From positions 1-59,571 of the forward strand of contig CAZIKF010000031.1 of assembly GCA_964539825.1 (NCBI GenBank): a stretch of DNA of 59,571 bases, written 5' to 3'. The notes beneath the pieces were generated by a model that saw only the letters and a list, made by a program, of their open reading frames with translations, was not told the origin of the DNA and made no database searches. A program made the translations under genes and the position numbers. This DNA comes from CAZIKF01 sp964539825. Lineage in GTDB: Bacteria > Muiribacteriota > UBA6191. Shown piece by piece: positions 17,992 through 26,606 of the stretch (position 1 is the first letter of the stretch; each line of letters begins with the position of its first letter).

Positions 17992-19287
17992 ATGAAACGT
18001 TGGATATCACTTTTACTCTTAACTCTGTTAGTTTTTCCGGGCTTTGCAAAAAGTAAATCTTATGCTACAAATCGCGGCTATTCTCACGTAGGCGGATCCC
18101 ACGGAAATTATATTCCCGGCCGTGAGGAGAAAAGACTTGAGAGATATCTATACTCGGCCTTTCAGCATGGCTACGTAGAAGGAAATCTCCGAACGAACCA
18201 TAAATACGCCAAATTTAACTGGGAGCCCTACCTGGGTGTCAGTTCTCTGGTTATGACAGACCCCGGCCATTCCACCCTTGACCTCTATTTCAAACAGGAT
18301 CGTAAATACCACCTGGAATCAGCGAATCTCTCCATTCTGGAAAAAATTTCCGGGTACCAGGTTGGAAGTGTGACTATTGAGGTGAATGGACGAAACATCA
18401 TTTCCCATCATTCCGCCCGTTACAATCATCGGTTTGAAGAATCCTCCTGGGGCATAACCCAATTTTGTAAGGAAGGACTCAATCATATCTCGATCCAGCT
18501 TGACTCCAACGGTGGCTATGTGGCCTTACTTGGGGCAAAAGTGGAGACTCGCGAGCGACGAAAATCCGGAGGTTCGGATCACAAATCCAATGAGAGATTT
18601 GTGAAGAGAACCTTCAGGAAAATTCATCACCGCCATCCCACTGTAAATGAACTGGATCGTTATACCCATCTTCTGGATTTTGGTACCAAATCCCGCGCCG
18701 AGGTTGCTGAAATGATTCGGGACCTCTCTGGTGATCCCGGAGATCAATTCGATGAGATTGTAGACGACTATTTCATGCGCTACGCTCGCCGTTATCCAAC
18801 TGCTGACGAGAGAGACTACTACGCCAACAAGCTGCGTAGAAATCAGATGACTCTTCCTCAGCTTCGAGAGATCTGCAAAGGTCTTGAGGGAACTGGCGGG
18901 GACAGCAGTATTGAGACCAGGCTGAAAAAACTCTTTAGAGAAATTCTACAGAGGGAGCCAAGCCACACCGAACTGGATTACTATACTCGCAAGATTCGCA
19001 TGGGGGAACTTACCTGGGAACAGGCTCGTCACGAAATCATCATGCTTATCGAAGACGGTATGGGGGGGCAAGGAATCTCCAGAAATGAGATCCGATCCTT
19101 TCAGTTCACACGCTATGAGCTAACCCCTCAGTTCTGGAATCGATTGGAGCGCACCTCCTCCGGTTTGCTTCAAGAGTTTCTCCAGAGAGCCAATCATATG
19201 CAGATCTACGGTACGAACAATGAAGTTAAGACAATTGCAGGAAGAGTCTACCGAAGAATCAAAACAATTCAAATGAATAGAGGGTGA
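17992..19287 (+). CDS. Secreted protein with three DUF4214-like helical repeats
   Basis: The start is set at ATG 17992, 5 nt after GGAGG; an in-frame TTG at 17980 has no such site. The 431-residue product opens with a signal peptide (MKRWISLLLLTLLVFPGFA). Residues about 35-180 form a beta-rich domain of unknown type, with pairs such as VTIEVNGRNI and LNHISIQLDSNGGYV that suggest a ligand-binding sandwich. Three repeats of 40-45 residues follow at about 200-245, 258-300 and 311-355, each with the pattern F-R-x-I-x-x-R-x-P-[ST]-x-x-E-L-D-x-Y-x-x-x-L, like the DUF4214 repeats of surface proteins. It is likely periplasmic or extracellular; the function is unknown. A 151-bp inverted-repeat element starts 3 bp after the stop. 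Confidence 0.82.
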   Translation: MKRWISLLLLTLLVFPGFAKSKSYATNRGYSHVGGSHGNYIPGREEKRLERYLYSAFQHGYVEGNLRTNHKYAKFNWEPYLGVSSLVMTDPGHSTLDLYFKQDRKYHLESANLSILEKISGYQVGSVTIEVNGRNIISHHSARYNHRFEESSWGITQFCKEGLNHISIQLDSNGGYVALLGAKVETRERRKSGGSDHKSNERFVKRTFRKIHHRHPTVNELDRYTHLLDFGTKSRAEVAEMIRDLSGDPGDQFDEIVDDYFMRYARRYPTADERDYYANKLRRNQMTLPQLREICKGLEGTGGDSSIETRLKKLFREILQREPSHTELDYYTRKIRMGELTWEQARHEIIMLIEDGMGGQGISRNEIRSFQFTRYELTPQFWNRLERTSSGLLQEFLQRANHMQIYGTNNEVKTIAGRVYRRIKTIQMNRG

Positions 19288-19289
19288 AC

Positions 19290-19440
19290 CGAGGTCGGGA
19301 AATTTCGGAGCTGTCGAGTGGCCATAGACTTCGCTTGCTGGCGGTTCCCTCCTAGAACGTAGCGATGCTACGTACGTCGTCACGAATCACCACCATGCTC
19401 GCCTCTAACCACCCGACAGCTCCGAAATTTCCCGACCTCG
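19290..19440. repeat. 151-bp element with perfect 27-bp terminal inverted repeats
   Basis: The left arm 19290-19316 and right arm 19414-19440 are exact reverse complements over 27 bp, and after one mismatch four more inner bases pair. An internal hairpin with 7-bp arms (19357-19363 with 19367-19373, loop GAT) lies near the centre. There is no ORF of note and no transposase nearby. The form fits a miniature inverted-repeat element or a similar non-autonomous insertion. No obvious flanking target duplication was found. Confidence 0.7.
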
Positions 19441-19493
19441 ATTCACGGTCAATTTAAGTAACCGGTTCTTGCCGCTTCGCGCCTCGTTTTTCT

Positions 19494-19526
19494 CGTCATC
19501 CTCTGGCTTGACCAGGGGATCCATCC
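19494..19526. repeat. Short palindrome with CTTGA loop, copy 1
   Basis: A 7-bp stem (19500-19506 with 19512-19518, one G-T pair) encloses the loop CTTGA (19507-19511) and is flanked by gtcat...atccatc. The same loop and flanks recur at 31834-31867 and 34891-34918. Confidence 0.6.
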
Positions 19527-19677
19527 CAATAACAGTGAGACTTCAAATCACCCAAGACCAGTGGCTAAAGGTCACCTGCTGTGCTAAACTACCCTCCCTT
19601 TCCAGGGCCTGCTTTTTATGGTTTTTTCCAGTAGGTATGGGGATTTTCTGACTATTTGAATTGATGCGAGGTGCTTA

Positions 19678-20817
19678 ATGCGAATTGAATTGAATGAAGA
19701 TCAAAAGCTCATCCAGGAGAGCGCGGCTGATTTTGCAATAAAGCACGTTAAACCTATCGCCGCTGAACTCGATGAGACCCAGGAGTTTCCTGTGGCTCTC
19801 CTGCCCAAATTGGCCGAAATGGGTTTCATGGGAATCGCTGTGCCTGAGGAGTATGGTGGAGCCGGTCTCGATTATGTCTCTTACGTGCTGGTGATGGAAG
19901 AGCTTGCCAGGTACTGCGGAACCACCAGCGTGATCGTTAGTGTGAACAACTCGCTTGCCTGTGAACCTATTCTCACCTACGGCACAGAGGAGCAGAAGCA
20001 GGAATTTCTCACGCCGCTCGCCTCAGGAGAAAAGCTAGGGTGTTTCGCTCTGACCGAGCCTAATTCTGGCTCTGATTGTGGTTCCATGAAGACCTACGCC
20101 AAGAGAGAAGGAGAAGACTGGATTCTTAATGGAGCCAAAATTTTTATTACCTGCGCGACTAACGCTCAAACGGCCATTGTCTTTACTTCTACGAATCCTT
20201 CCCAGGGAAACCGCGGAATCACAGCCTTCATCGTAGATATGGACCAACCTGGGGTCAGTGTCAAAACAATGCACGGAAAAATGGGCATCCGAGCCTCCGG
20301 TCTGGCAGAAATAGTTTTCGAAGATGTGAAAGTTCCTGATTCCAACCGGCTAGGTGAAGTAGATAAGGGGTTTAAGATCGCGATGACCACCCTGAATGCC
20401 GGCAGGATTGGAATTGCCGCCCAGGCAGTAGGAATCTCTCGGGGGGCCATGGAAGAGTCTATTCAGTATTCTTCAGAACGTCAGCAATTTGGGAAACCCA
20501 TCGGTAAATTCCAGGCGATTCAATTTTTCCTGGCCGACATGGCTGTCAGAATCGATGCCAGTCGGTTGCTGACCCTTAAAGCCTGTACCCTTAAAGACAA
20601 GGGTGAGAATTACAATAACCTTTCTGCCATGGCAAAACTGCTGGCAGGCGAAACGGCTACCTGGGTAACCAACAAGGCGGTACAGGTTCACGGCGGGTAT
20701 GGATACATCAAGGAATACAATGTTGAGCGATATTTTCGAGACGCCAGGATCACCGAAATTTATGAGGGTACATCTGAAATCCAAAAGGTAGTCATCAGCC
20801 GGGAGTTGCTCGGTTGA
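19678..20817 (+). CDS. Acyl-CoA dehydrogenase (first of three)
   Basis: A flavoenzyme forming trans-2-enoyl-CoA and passing electrons to ETF. The ACAD core is complete: N-terminal helices, FALTEPNSGSDCGSM (FAD/substrate loop), the middle beta domain, the QVHGGYGYIKEYNVERYFRD signature and the YEGTSEIQ segment carrying the catalytic Glu position of short- and medium-chain enzymes. Length 379 is typical of the butyryl/short-chain group. It heads an operon with etfB 25 bp downstream, so it probably donates directly to that ETF. Chain-length specificity cannot be read from sequence; it could also be a branched-chain enzyme. Confidence 0.93.
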   Translation: MRIELNEDQKLIQESAADFAIKHVKPIAAELDETQEFPVALLPKLAEMGFMGIAVPEEYGGAGLDYVSYVLVMEELARYCGTTSVIVSVNNSLACEPILTYGTEEQKQEFLTPLASGEKLGCFALTEPNSGSDCGSMKTYAKREGEDWILNGAKIFITCATNAQTAIVFTSTNPSQGNRGITAFIVDMDQPGVSVKTMHGKMGIRASGLAEIVFEDVKVPDSNRLGEVDKGFKIAMTTLNAGRIGIAAQAVGISRGAMEESIQYSSERQQFGKPIGKFQAIQFFLADMAVRIDASRLLTLKACTLKDKGENYNNLSAMAKLLAGETATWVTNKAVQVHGGYGYIKEYNVERYFRDARITEIYEGTSEIQKVVISRELLG

Positions 20818-20842
20818 GCACCCGGGGAATGCGAGGTAAATC

Positions 20843-21628
20843 ATGAAGATATATGTTTGTTGTAAACATGTGCCTGATGTGGCAATGCCATTCCAGATTA
20901 AAGAGGGAAGATTACTTTCTGAAGATCTGAACTATGTTCTGAACGCCTACGACGCTTCATCAGTAGAGGCTGCTCTCGTTCTCAAAGAGACTCATGAAGC
21001 TGAAGTGTCCCTGGTCTTGATCGGCCCAGATAAGGGTAAGGAGGCTCTCAGGAAAGGATTGGCCATGGGTGCGGATAATGCGTACCACATTTGTGATGCC
21101 GCCTTCGAGGGTTCTGATTCCCATGCCTATGCCCAGATTCTATTTCAGTTCTTTAGCGATAGAGAGTATGACTTTATTCTGTGCGGGAAGCAGTCACAGG
21201 ATATGGATATGGGACTGACCGGCGGTATGCTTGCACAGAAGCTCTCCATACCATACGTAACGAATGCGGTTGGCCTCGAGGTAGATTCTGAAGCAAAGTC
21301 ACTTACCGTGAAAAGGCAGGGAGACCTGGGGGCGGAGATGGTCCAGACGCCATTTCCCAGTATTGTTACCTGCTCTAATGATATGAATGATCCGAGGATT
21401 CCTTCCCTAAAAGGAATCATGACTTCCAAGAAGAAGCCAATGGAGGTCATTGATCTGGCAGGTTTGGGGCTCGAGGAGTCACAAGTGGGTTCTTCAGGTT
21501 CAAGTTCGGCGATTGTCTCGTGGTCATTACCACCCGAAAGGCAGGCAGGACTCAAACTGGAAGGAGACCCAGAGGAGATAGTGACCCAACTAATGGAGAA
21601 ACTGACCACGGAAGCAAAAGTTTTATGA
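20843..21628 (+). CDS. etfB: Electron transfer flavoprotein beta subunit
   Basis: The 261-residue beta subunit, which holds AMP (or a second FAD in bifurcating ETFs) and forms most of the partner-docking surface. The start MKIYVCCKHVPD, the NAYDASSVEAAL segment, CGKQSQDMDMGLTGGMLAQ and a signature near residues 151-175 (VKRQGDLGAEMVQ, then PFPSIVTCS) identify it. The gene lies between an acyl-CoA dehydrogenase and etfA. Company with fixC and fixX raises the question of whether it is a FixA-type bifurcating subunit; that cannot be decided by eye. Confidence 0.95.
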   Translation: MKIYVCCKHVPDVAMPFQIKEGRLLSEDLNYVLNAYDASSVEAALVLKETHEAEVSLVLIGPDKGKEALRKGLAMGADNAYHICDAAFEGSDSHAYAQILFQFFSDREYDFILCGKQSQDMDMGLTGGMLAQKLSIPYVTNAVGLEVDSEAKSLTVKRQGDLGAEMVQTPFPSIVTCSNDMNDPRIPSLKGIMTSKKKPMEVIDLAGLGLEESQVGSSGSSSAIVSWSLPPERQAGLKLEGDPEEIVTQLMEKLTTEAKVL

Positions 21629-21656
21629 GTTTGATGAGAAGAGTAGAGGTTTGATC

Positions 21657-22631
21657 ATGAGCAAAATATTGGTACTCGTAGACCAGAAGAATAACCAGAT
21701 CAAGAAGTCGACCTTTGAGGTACTGTCAGAAGCCAGGAAGATAGCGGATCTCGTGGGCGCTGTTGTGGAGTGCGCTGCGGTAGGTACTGATATGTCCCAA
21801 GAGGCATCAAAACTGTTTTCCTATGGGGCGGAGAAAGTGCATGTGGTAAATCATTCACTCTTTGCCAATTACCTCAATCCGGCCTGGATCCAGGCCTATC
21901 AAGAAGTAGTTAAAGAAGTACAGCCCAGGTTGGTCATGACACCCACGTGTGAAACCAGCAAAGATTTTGTTCCTGGTCTTGTCAGTGCAACAGGAGCCTG
22001 CGGAATCATGGATTGTTGTTCCGTAAAATGGAATGGGGACAAAATCATTGTTGACCGTCCTCTCATGGCCGCCAAGGCCAGATCTACAGTTGAATCCGCC
22101 CATCCCCAGGTATTACTTACCATCAGAGCGGGTTCATTTGATGTTACTCAACCAGATCCCTCCAAAAGCGGAAAAGTCGTTGAACGGGAGTTTTCTCCCC
22201 CTTCCATTCTTCAAGTCTTTAAAGAATTATTGGCAGTGAGTTCTGACAGGGTCAGCCTGGATGATGCGACCGTTGTGGTTTCAGCGGGCAGGGGAGTCAA
22301 GGATGCTGAAGGATTTGCCCTAATTGAAGAGCTAGCGGACTCCCTGGGAGCGGCAATTGGAAGTACCCGAGCCCTGGTAGAGTCGGGCATCTGCGAAGCC
22401 ACTCTACAAGTTGGGCAGACAGGTAAGGTGGTAACTCCAGATCTTTATATCGCCTGCGGTATTTCGGGAGCTGTGCAGCACACCGCGGGAATGAGCAATT
22501 CAAAGGTAATTGTAGCTATCAATAAGGATGCTGAGGCACCTATTTTTCAGCTTTCTGACTACGGGTTGGTTGGAGATCTTTTTAAAATCGTGCCTTTATT
22601 GATCAATGCGGTGAAGGAACTGAAATCATAA
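21657..22631 (+). CDS. etfA: Electron transfer flavoprotein alpha subunit
   Basis: The start is taken at ATG 21657 (MSKILVLVDQ), 7 nt after TAGAGG; an in-frame TTG at 21651 is less likely. The C-terminal FAD-binding signature is clear at residues about 263-290 (LYIACGISGAVQHTAGM and VIVAINKD), with the preceding VVVSAGRGVKD loop. The 324-residue length is standard. It pairs with EtfB to carry electrons from the three acyl-CoA dehydrogenases to the FixC/FixX quinone reductase encoded next. Confidence 0.95.
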   Translation: MSKILVLVDQKNNQIKKSTFEVLSEARKIADLVGAVVECAAVGTDMSQEASKLFSYGAEKVHVVNHSLFANYLNPAWIQAYQEVVKEVQPRLVMTPTCETSKDFVPGLVSATGACGIMDCCSVKWNGDKIIVDRPLMAAKARSTVESAHPQVLLTIRAGSFDVTQPDPSKSGKVVEREFSPPSILQVFKELLAVSSDRVSLDDATVVVSAGRGVKDAEGFALIEELADSLGAAIGSTRALVESGICEATLQVGQTGKVVTPDLYIACGISGAVQHTAGMSNSKVIVAINKDAEAPIFQLSDYGLVGDLFKIVPLLINAVKELKS

Positions 22632-22653
22632 CGAAGAGGAGTCCTCAGACAGG

Positions 22654-23985
22654 ATGGAAGAAGAAAAATTTGACTGTATTATAGTAGGAGGCGGAGTAGC
22701 AGGAACTGCTGCGGCCTATGTCCTGGCTCAGAATGGAGCTAAGATTCTTCTCGTTGAGAAGGGGGAATGGACCGGTTCTAAGAATGTCTCCGGTGGAGTC
22801 ATATGGGGGCCAACGGTCTGGGAGATCTTTCCTGAACTCATCAACTCTATCGAGAATCCCCCTTATGAGAGATTCATAAACAGGCGCCGTCTTAGCTTCA
22901 TGAGTGAAGCTTCATCCTTTTCCATTGATTTTCATTCAGAAGAATTCTCAAGCGCTCCCTACAACGGAGTTTCTGTTCTGCGTTCACGCTTTGATAAGTG
23001 GCTGGGTGAACAGGTAGAAGAAGCTATCGCCGCTTCGGACTATGCCGAAGATTCCCTTGTTGCCACCAGCATCCTCGTAGATGAGTTGGTAAATGAGAAT
23101 GGGCGTGTTTGCGGGATTCGCTGCGGTGAAGATATTTTCTACAGTGATAGTGTCATTCTGGCCGAAGGAGTCAATAATCTTCTGACCCGTTCCTGTGGGC
23201 TGATGGACGACTCGTATGAAGCAGAGCTTGTAGGCACCGGAATCAAAGAAGTCTGGCAGTTCGATCGCGATTTGCTGGAGTCGAGATTTCAACTGGAAGG
23301 ACGTAGCGGGGTCTCCAATGAGTTTGTAGGTTGTACAGAAGGTGTTGAGGGGGGTGGGTTTGTATATACCAACCTTGATACGATCTCTATTGGCCTGGTT
23401 TTAGGTTTGAAAACTCTGAGGGATTCAGGAAAGGCTGTCTACGACATCCTCGATTCTTTTAAAGCCCATCCGTCCATTAAGCCAATACTTCAAGGTGGAA
23501 AGATGGTGGAGTATTCGGCTCATGTGGTTCCTGTAGGAGATATTCGCCTGGTCCCAAAGCAGCTCTACAAAGATGGGGTTCTGGTGGTTGGCGATGCCGC
23601 AGGGTTATTGATGAATACAGGGAAATCCATTGAGGGAATGAATCTGGCTATGGAATCAGGAAGGCAGGCTGCACTGGCTGTACTGAGGGCCAAAAAGCAG
23701 GGTGATTTTTCTTCCAAGACCCTGGGCTCTTACCAGGAAAGTCTGGCCCAAACCTTTGTCCTTAAGGATATGAACAATTTCCAGGGGGCTGTGAAGTTCC
23801 TGCATCAGCCAGCGATGTTCAAGTCCTATCCCAACCTGGTGAACCAGATTATGAAAAATTTATTCGTAGCGGATGGGGAACCTAAGCGCAAAACCAGGCA
23901 AATCATACAGGATTGTATTTCTGAATCAGATCTGTCCTACTGGGATGTGTTAAAGACTTCCTTGTGGGGGGGGGCAGCCCTATGA
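22654..23985 (+). CDS. fixC: FixC/ETF-quinone oxidoreductase flavoprotein
   Basis: A FAD-dependent oxidoreductase of the FixC/ETF:QO family, which accepts electrons from ETF and reduces quinone. The Rossmann motif IIVGGGVAGTAAAYVLAQNG is near residues 9-28, followed by GSKNVSGGV; a second FAD contact is VVGDAAGLLMNTGKSIEGMNLAMESGR (about 308-335, read in two parts). At 443 residues it lacks the Fe-S domain of one-piece ETF:QO, which is supplied by the next gene, fixX. Its last codons contain a G9 tract (23966-23974) that also forms the Shine-Dalgarno region of fixX, and its stop overlaps the fixX start (ATGA). Confidence 0.93.
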   Translation: MEEEKFDCIIVGGGVAGTAAAYVLAQNGAKILLVEKGEWTGSKNVSGGVIWGPTVWEIFPELINSIENPPYERFINRRRLSFMSEASSFSIDFHSEEFSSAPYNGVSVLRSRFDKWLGEQVEEAIAASDYAEDSLVATSILVDELVNENGRVCGIRCGEDIFYSDSVILAEGVNNLLTRSCGLMDDSYEAELVGTGIKEVWQFDRDLLESRFQLEGRSGVSNEFVGCTEGVEGGGFVYTNLDTISIGLVLGLKTLRDSGKAVYDILDSFKAHPSIKPILQGGKMVEYSAHVVPVGDIRLVPKQLYKDGVLVVGDAAGLLMNTGKSIEGMNLAMESGRQAALAVLRAKKQGDFSSKTLGSYQESLAQTFVLKDMNNFQGAVKFLHQPAMFKSYPNLVNQIMKNLFVADGEPKRKTRQIIQDCISESDLSYWDVLKTSLWGGAAL

Positions 23986-24260
23986 GCGCTAGTATCAAAG
24001 ACCGATTGAGTACCTTGAAGACTACCATTTCAAAGAAGCCTCACATTGTAGTTGAGACCCAAATCTGTGATACCAAATGTCCCCACCAGTGCACAACCTA
24101 CGTTTGCCCGGCCAAATGCTATGAAATCCGTGACGGTAAAATGTTGTTTCAATATGAGGACTGTATTGAGTGCGGTACCTGTTTATATGCCTGTGACCAG
24201 GGTGCTGTATCTTGGAATTATCCTGAATCCGGGCACGGTGTAACCTTTCCGATGGGATGA
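23982..24260 (+). CDS. fixX: FixX-type ferredoxin-like protein
   Basis: The start is ATG 23982, overlapping the fixC stop by 4 bases (ATGA); the upstream in-frame GTG would only add a poly-Gly run. The 92-residue protein carries the cluster ligands CPAKCYEI and CIECGTCLYAC, matching the C-terminal 4Fe-4S domain of ETF:quinone oxidoreductase. It therefore completes FixC as a two-subunit ETF-QO or FixCX module. It ends 1 bp before the next acyl-CoA dehydrogenase. Confidence 0.93.
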   Translation: MSASIKDRLSTLKTTISKKPHIVVETQICDTKCPHQCTTYVCPAKCYEIRDGKMLFQYEDCIECGTCLYACDQGAVSWNYPESGHGVTFPMG

Positions 24261-24261
24261 T

Positions 24262-25395
24262 ATGAAGTTCGATTTCAGTGAAGATCAAACCATGATTCGG
24301 GATATGGCCCGAGAGTTTTCCGCATCAAGAATTGCTCCCCACGCCCTGCAATGGGATAGAGACCATGGACTTCCCAGGGAACTGGTATCTGAAATGGCCG
24401 AGTTAGGATTGCTGGGAATGACCTTTCCCGAAGAGTTTGGCGGAGCAAATGTTGATATGGTTTCCTACGTTCTGGCGGTGATGGAAATATCCAGGGGATG
24501 TAGCTCGGTCGCGGTGATGATGGGTGTCAATCACCTGGTCTGTGAAGTTGTTTACAAGTATGGTTCAGACTCGCAGAAGAGTAAGTATCTCAAGCATTTG
24601 GCTTCGGGAAAAGGTATAGGAGCTTTTTGCCTATCGGAGCCCCAGGCCGGTTCTGATGCTCAAAACCAGAAAACCCGGGCTACAAAGGGAGGAAATTCCT
24701 TCAAAATTAGCGGAAAAAAAGCTTTTATCACCAATGGGAAATACGCGGATGTATTTATTGTGACCGCTCTCACTTCCGTGGACCCGAAGGAGATCTCAGT
24801 TTTTGTAGTTGAAAGGGACACCGAGGGTTTGATAATAGGTGGACTTGAAGAAAAAATGGGGCAGAGGGCATCTGATACGGTGGAAGTGACGCTCGATGGA
24901 GTCATGGTTCCAGAGGAAAATCTCATCGGTGGCGTGAACGGCTTCAAAGCCATGTTGGGCGGATTAAACAGTGGCCGCATCGGTGTGGCCGCACTCTGCT
25001 GTGGAATCTCGCAGTCAGCTTTGGATCTGGCCGTAGAATATGCCAAGGAACGGGAAGCCTTCGGGGGAACTTTGGCGGATCTCCAGGCCATTCAGTTCAA
25101 GTTAGCGGACATGGCTGTCGGCTTGGAAACCTCCAGGCTTCTAACTCTAAAGGCTGCTTATTTGAAAGATGAAAACAAAAACTTCATCAGCGCAGCCTCT
25201 ATGGCAAAGCTCTATGCATCAGAAACATGTAATCGCATCGTCTCGGAAGCTCTTCAGATTCATGGCGGTAATGGTTATATCCAGGAATATTTGATAGAAA
25301 AGCTCTACCGGGATGCCAGAGTCACTACGATTTACGAGGGAACCACTGAGATTCAAAAATTGGTAATTGCCAGGCAGGTTCTTAAAGGTAAGTAA
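24262..25395 (+). CDS. Acyl-CoA dehydrogenase (second of three)
   Basis: A 377-residue ACAD with the conserved SEPQAGSDAQNQ loop, QIHGGNGYIQEYLIEKLYRD signature and catalytic IYEGTTEIQ. It is clearly diverged from its two neighbours in the middle domain, so it probably differs in substrate rather than being a recent duplicate. The start lies 1 bp after the fixX stop (TGATATG), which indicates tight coupling. The electron acceptor is presumably the ETF encoded upstream in the same operon. Confidence 0.93.
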   Translation: MKFDFSEDQTMIRDMAREFSASRIAPHALQWDRDHGLPRELVSEMAELGLLGMTFPEEFGGANVDMVSYVLAVMEISRGCSSVAVMMGVNHLVCEVVYKYGSDSQKSKYLKHLASGKGIGAFCLSEPQAGSDAQNQKTRATKGGNSFKISGKKAFITNGKYADVFIVTALTSVDPKEISVFVVERDTEGLIIGGLEEKMGQRASDTVEVTLDGVMVPEENLIGGVNGFKAMLGGLNSGRIGVAALCCGISQSALDLAVEYAKEREAFGGTLADLQAIQFKLADMAVGLETSRLLTLKAAYLKDENKNFISAASMAKLYASETCNRIVSEALQIHGGNGYIQEYLIEKLYRDARVTTIYEGTTEIQKLVIARQVLKGK

Positions 25396-25419
25396 AACAG
25401 GGTAGGAATGAGGAAACAC

Positions 25420-26559
25420 ATGGACTTTCAATTAACAGAAGACCAGAAGATGATCCGGGATATGGTGCAGGATTTTGCCAAACGCCATGTAGAGCCAGGT
25501 GTGCTGGAGCGAGATCAGGAATGCCGCTTTCCAAAAGAATTAGTTGGGTCCCTGGGTGAGTTAGGACTCATGGGAATGGTTTACCCTGAAGAGTATGGTG
25601 GAGCGGCTGCTGACACAGTCTCCTTTACCCTGGCTATAGAGGAGATTGCCCGCTATGACGCTTCACTTGCGATCACGGTAGGCTCCCATACCTCGCTATG
25701 TACAGGTCATATCTTTAATTTTGCATCCAAAGCTCTTAAAGACAAGTATTTACCTGATTTGGTTAGCGGTAAGAAACTTGGGGGCTGGGGTCTCACGGAG
25801 CCAGGTGCCGGTTCAGATGCATCAGGGACACGAACCATCGCTGAGCTTGATGGTGATGAGTGGGTTCTCAATGGCACCAAAACCTTTATAACACAGGCAA
25901 CTGTTGGTGAAACATTTGTAATCCTGGCTTCAACGGACAGTAGTTTAAAAGCTCATGGAATCTCCGCCTTTCTTGTGGAAAAGGGAACTCCTGGATTTAG
26001 TCACGGCCCAAAAATGCAGAAGCTTGGGCTCCACAGTTCCGATACTGCCGAGTTAATTCTCGAGAATGTTCGAATTCCCAAAGAAAATCTCATTGGAGAC
26101 CTGAATATGGGTTTTAGGAATGCCATGCAGATTTTGGATGGGGGCAGGATTGGAATCGGAGCCATGGCGGTAGGAATCGCCAGAGGTGCCCTTGAAGATA
26201 GTGTCAGGCATGCTAATGAGCGTGTACAGTTCGGTAAACCCATATCCCGACTTCAGGCAATCCAATTTAAATTAGCCGATATGGCTACTCAGATTGAGGC
26301 AGCCAGACTGCTTGTTCATAGGGCTGCGTATTTGAAAGACCAGGGTGCTGCCTATGGTAAGGAAGCTTCCATGGCCAAACTTTATGCTTCTGAAATAGCT
26401 ATGCAGGCCGCTCATCAGGCTGTCCAGATTCACGGAGGCTATGGCTATATGGAAGAATATCATGTGGAAAGATATTACCGGGATGTAAAGCTCTGTGAAA
26501 TAGGAGAAGGGACCAGCGAAGTTCAGAGAATAGTGATCTCAAAAGCGCTTCAGGGTTGA
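25420..26559 (+). CDS. Acyl-CoA dehydrogenase (third of three)
   Basis: The start is set at ATG 25420, 5 nt after GAGGAA and at the family-typical MDFQLTEDQKMIRDMV; an in-frame ATG at 25408 is possible. At 379 residues it is closest in look to the first copy: LTEPGAGSDASG, QIHGGYGYMEEYHVERYYRD and IGEGTSEVQRIV, where the catalytic Glu follows Gly instead of Tyr. That Tyr-to-Gly change in the active-site loop is unlike the other two and may reflect a different acyl group. It is the last gene of the operon; no terminator hairpin was seen. Confidence 0.92.
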   Translation: MDFQLTEDQKMIRDMVQDFAKRHVEPGVLERDQECRFPKELVGSLGELGLMGMVYPEEYGGAAADTVSFTLAIEEIARYDASLAITVGSHTSLCTGHIFNFASKALKDKYLPDLVSGKKLGGWGLTEPGAGSDASGTRTIAELDGDEWVLNGTKTFITQATVGETFVILASTDSSLKAHGISAFLVEKGTPGFSHGPKMQKLGLHSSDTAELILENVRIPKENLIGDLNMGFRNAMQILDGGRIGIGAMAVGIARGALEDSVRHANERVQFGKPISRLQAIQFKLADMATQIEAARLLVHRAAYLKDQGAAYGKEASMAKLYASEIAMQAAHQAVQIHGGYGYMEEYHVERYYRDVKLCEIGEGTSEVQRIVISKALQG

Positions 26560-26606
26560 TTCTAATTCTTCACACCTGGACGAGCCTACATCACGGAAAC
26601 AACGTT

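Larger units (their letters stand above)
19288..19677. other. Gene-free gap dominated by palindromic repeats
   Basis: This 390-bp interval holds the 151-bp inverted-repeat element (19290-19440) and a CTTGA-loop palindrome (19494-19526). No credible ORF was found. The remaining 150 bp before the first acyl-CoA dehydrogenase should hold that operon's promoter, but no convincing -35/-10 pair was seen. Confidence 0.6.

Noticed and set aside
22654..24260. Nitrogen-fixation role for FixC/FixX
   Set aside because: No nif or other fix genes are near; the acyl-CoA dehydrogenase context fits ETF-quinone electron transfer better, although bifurcation is left open.
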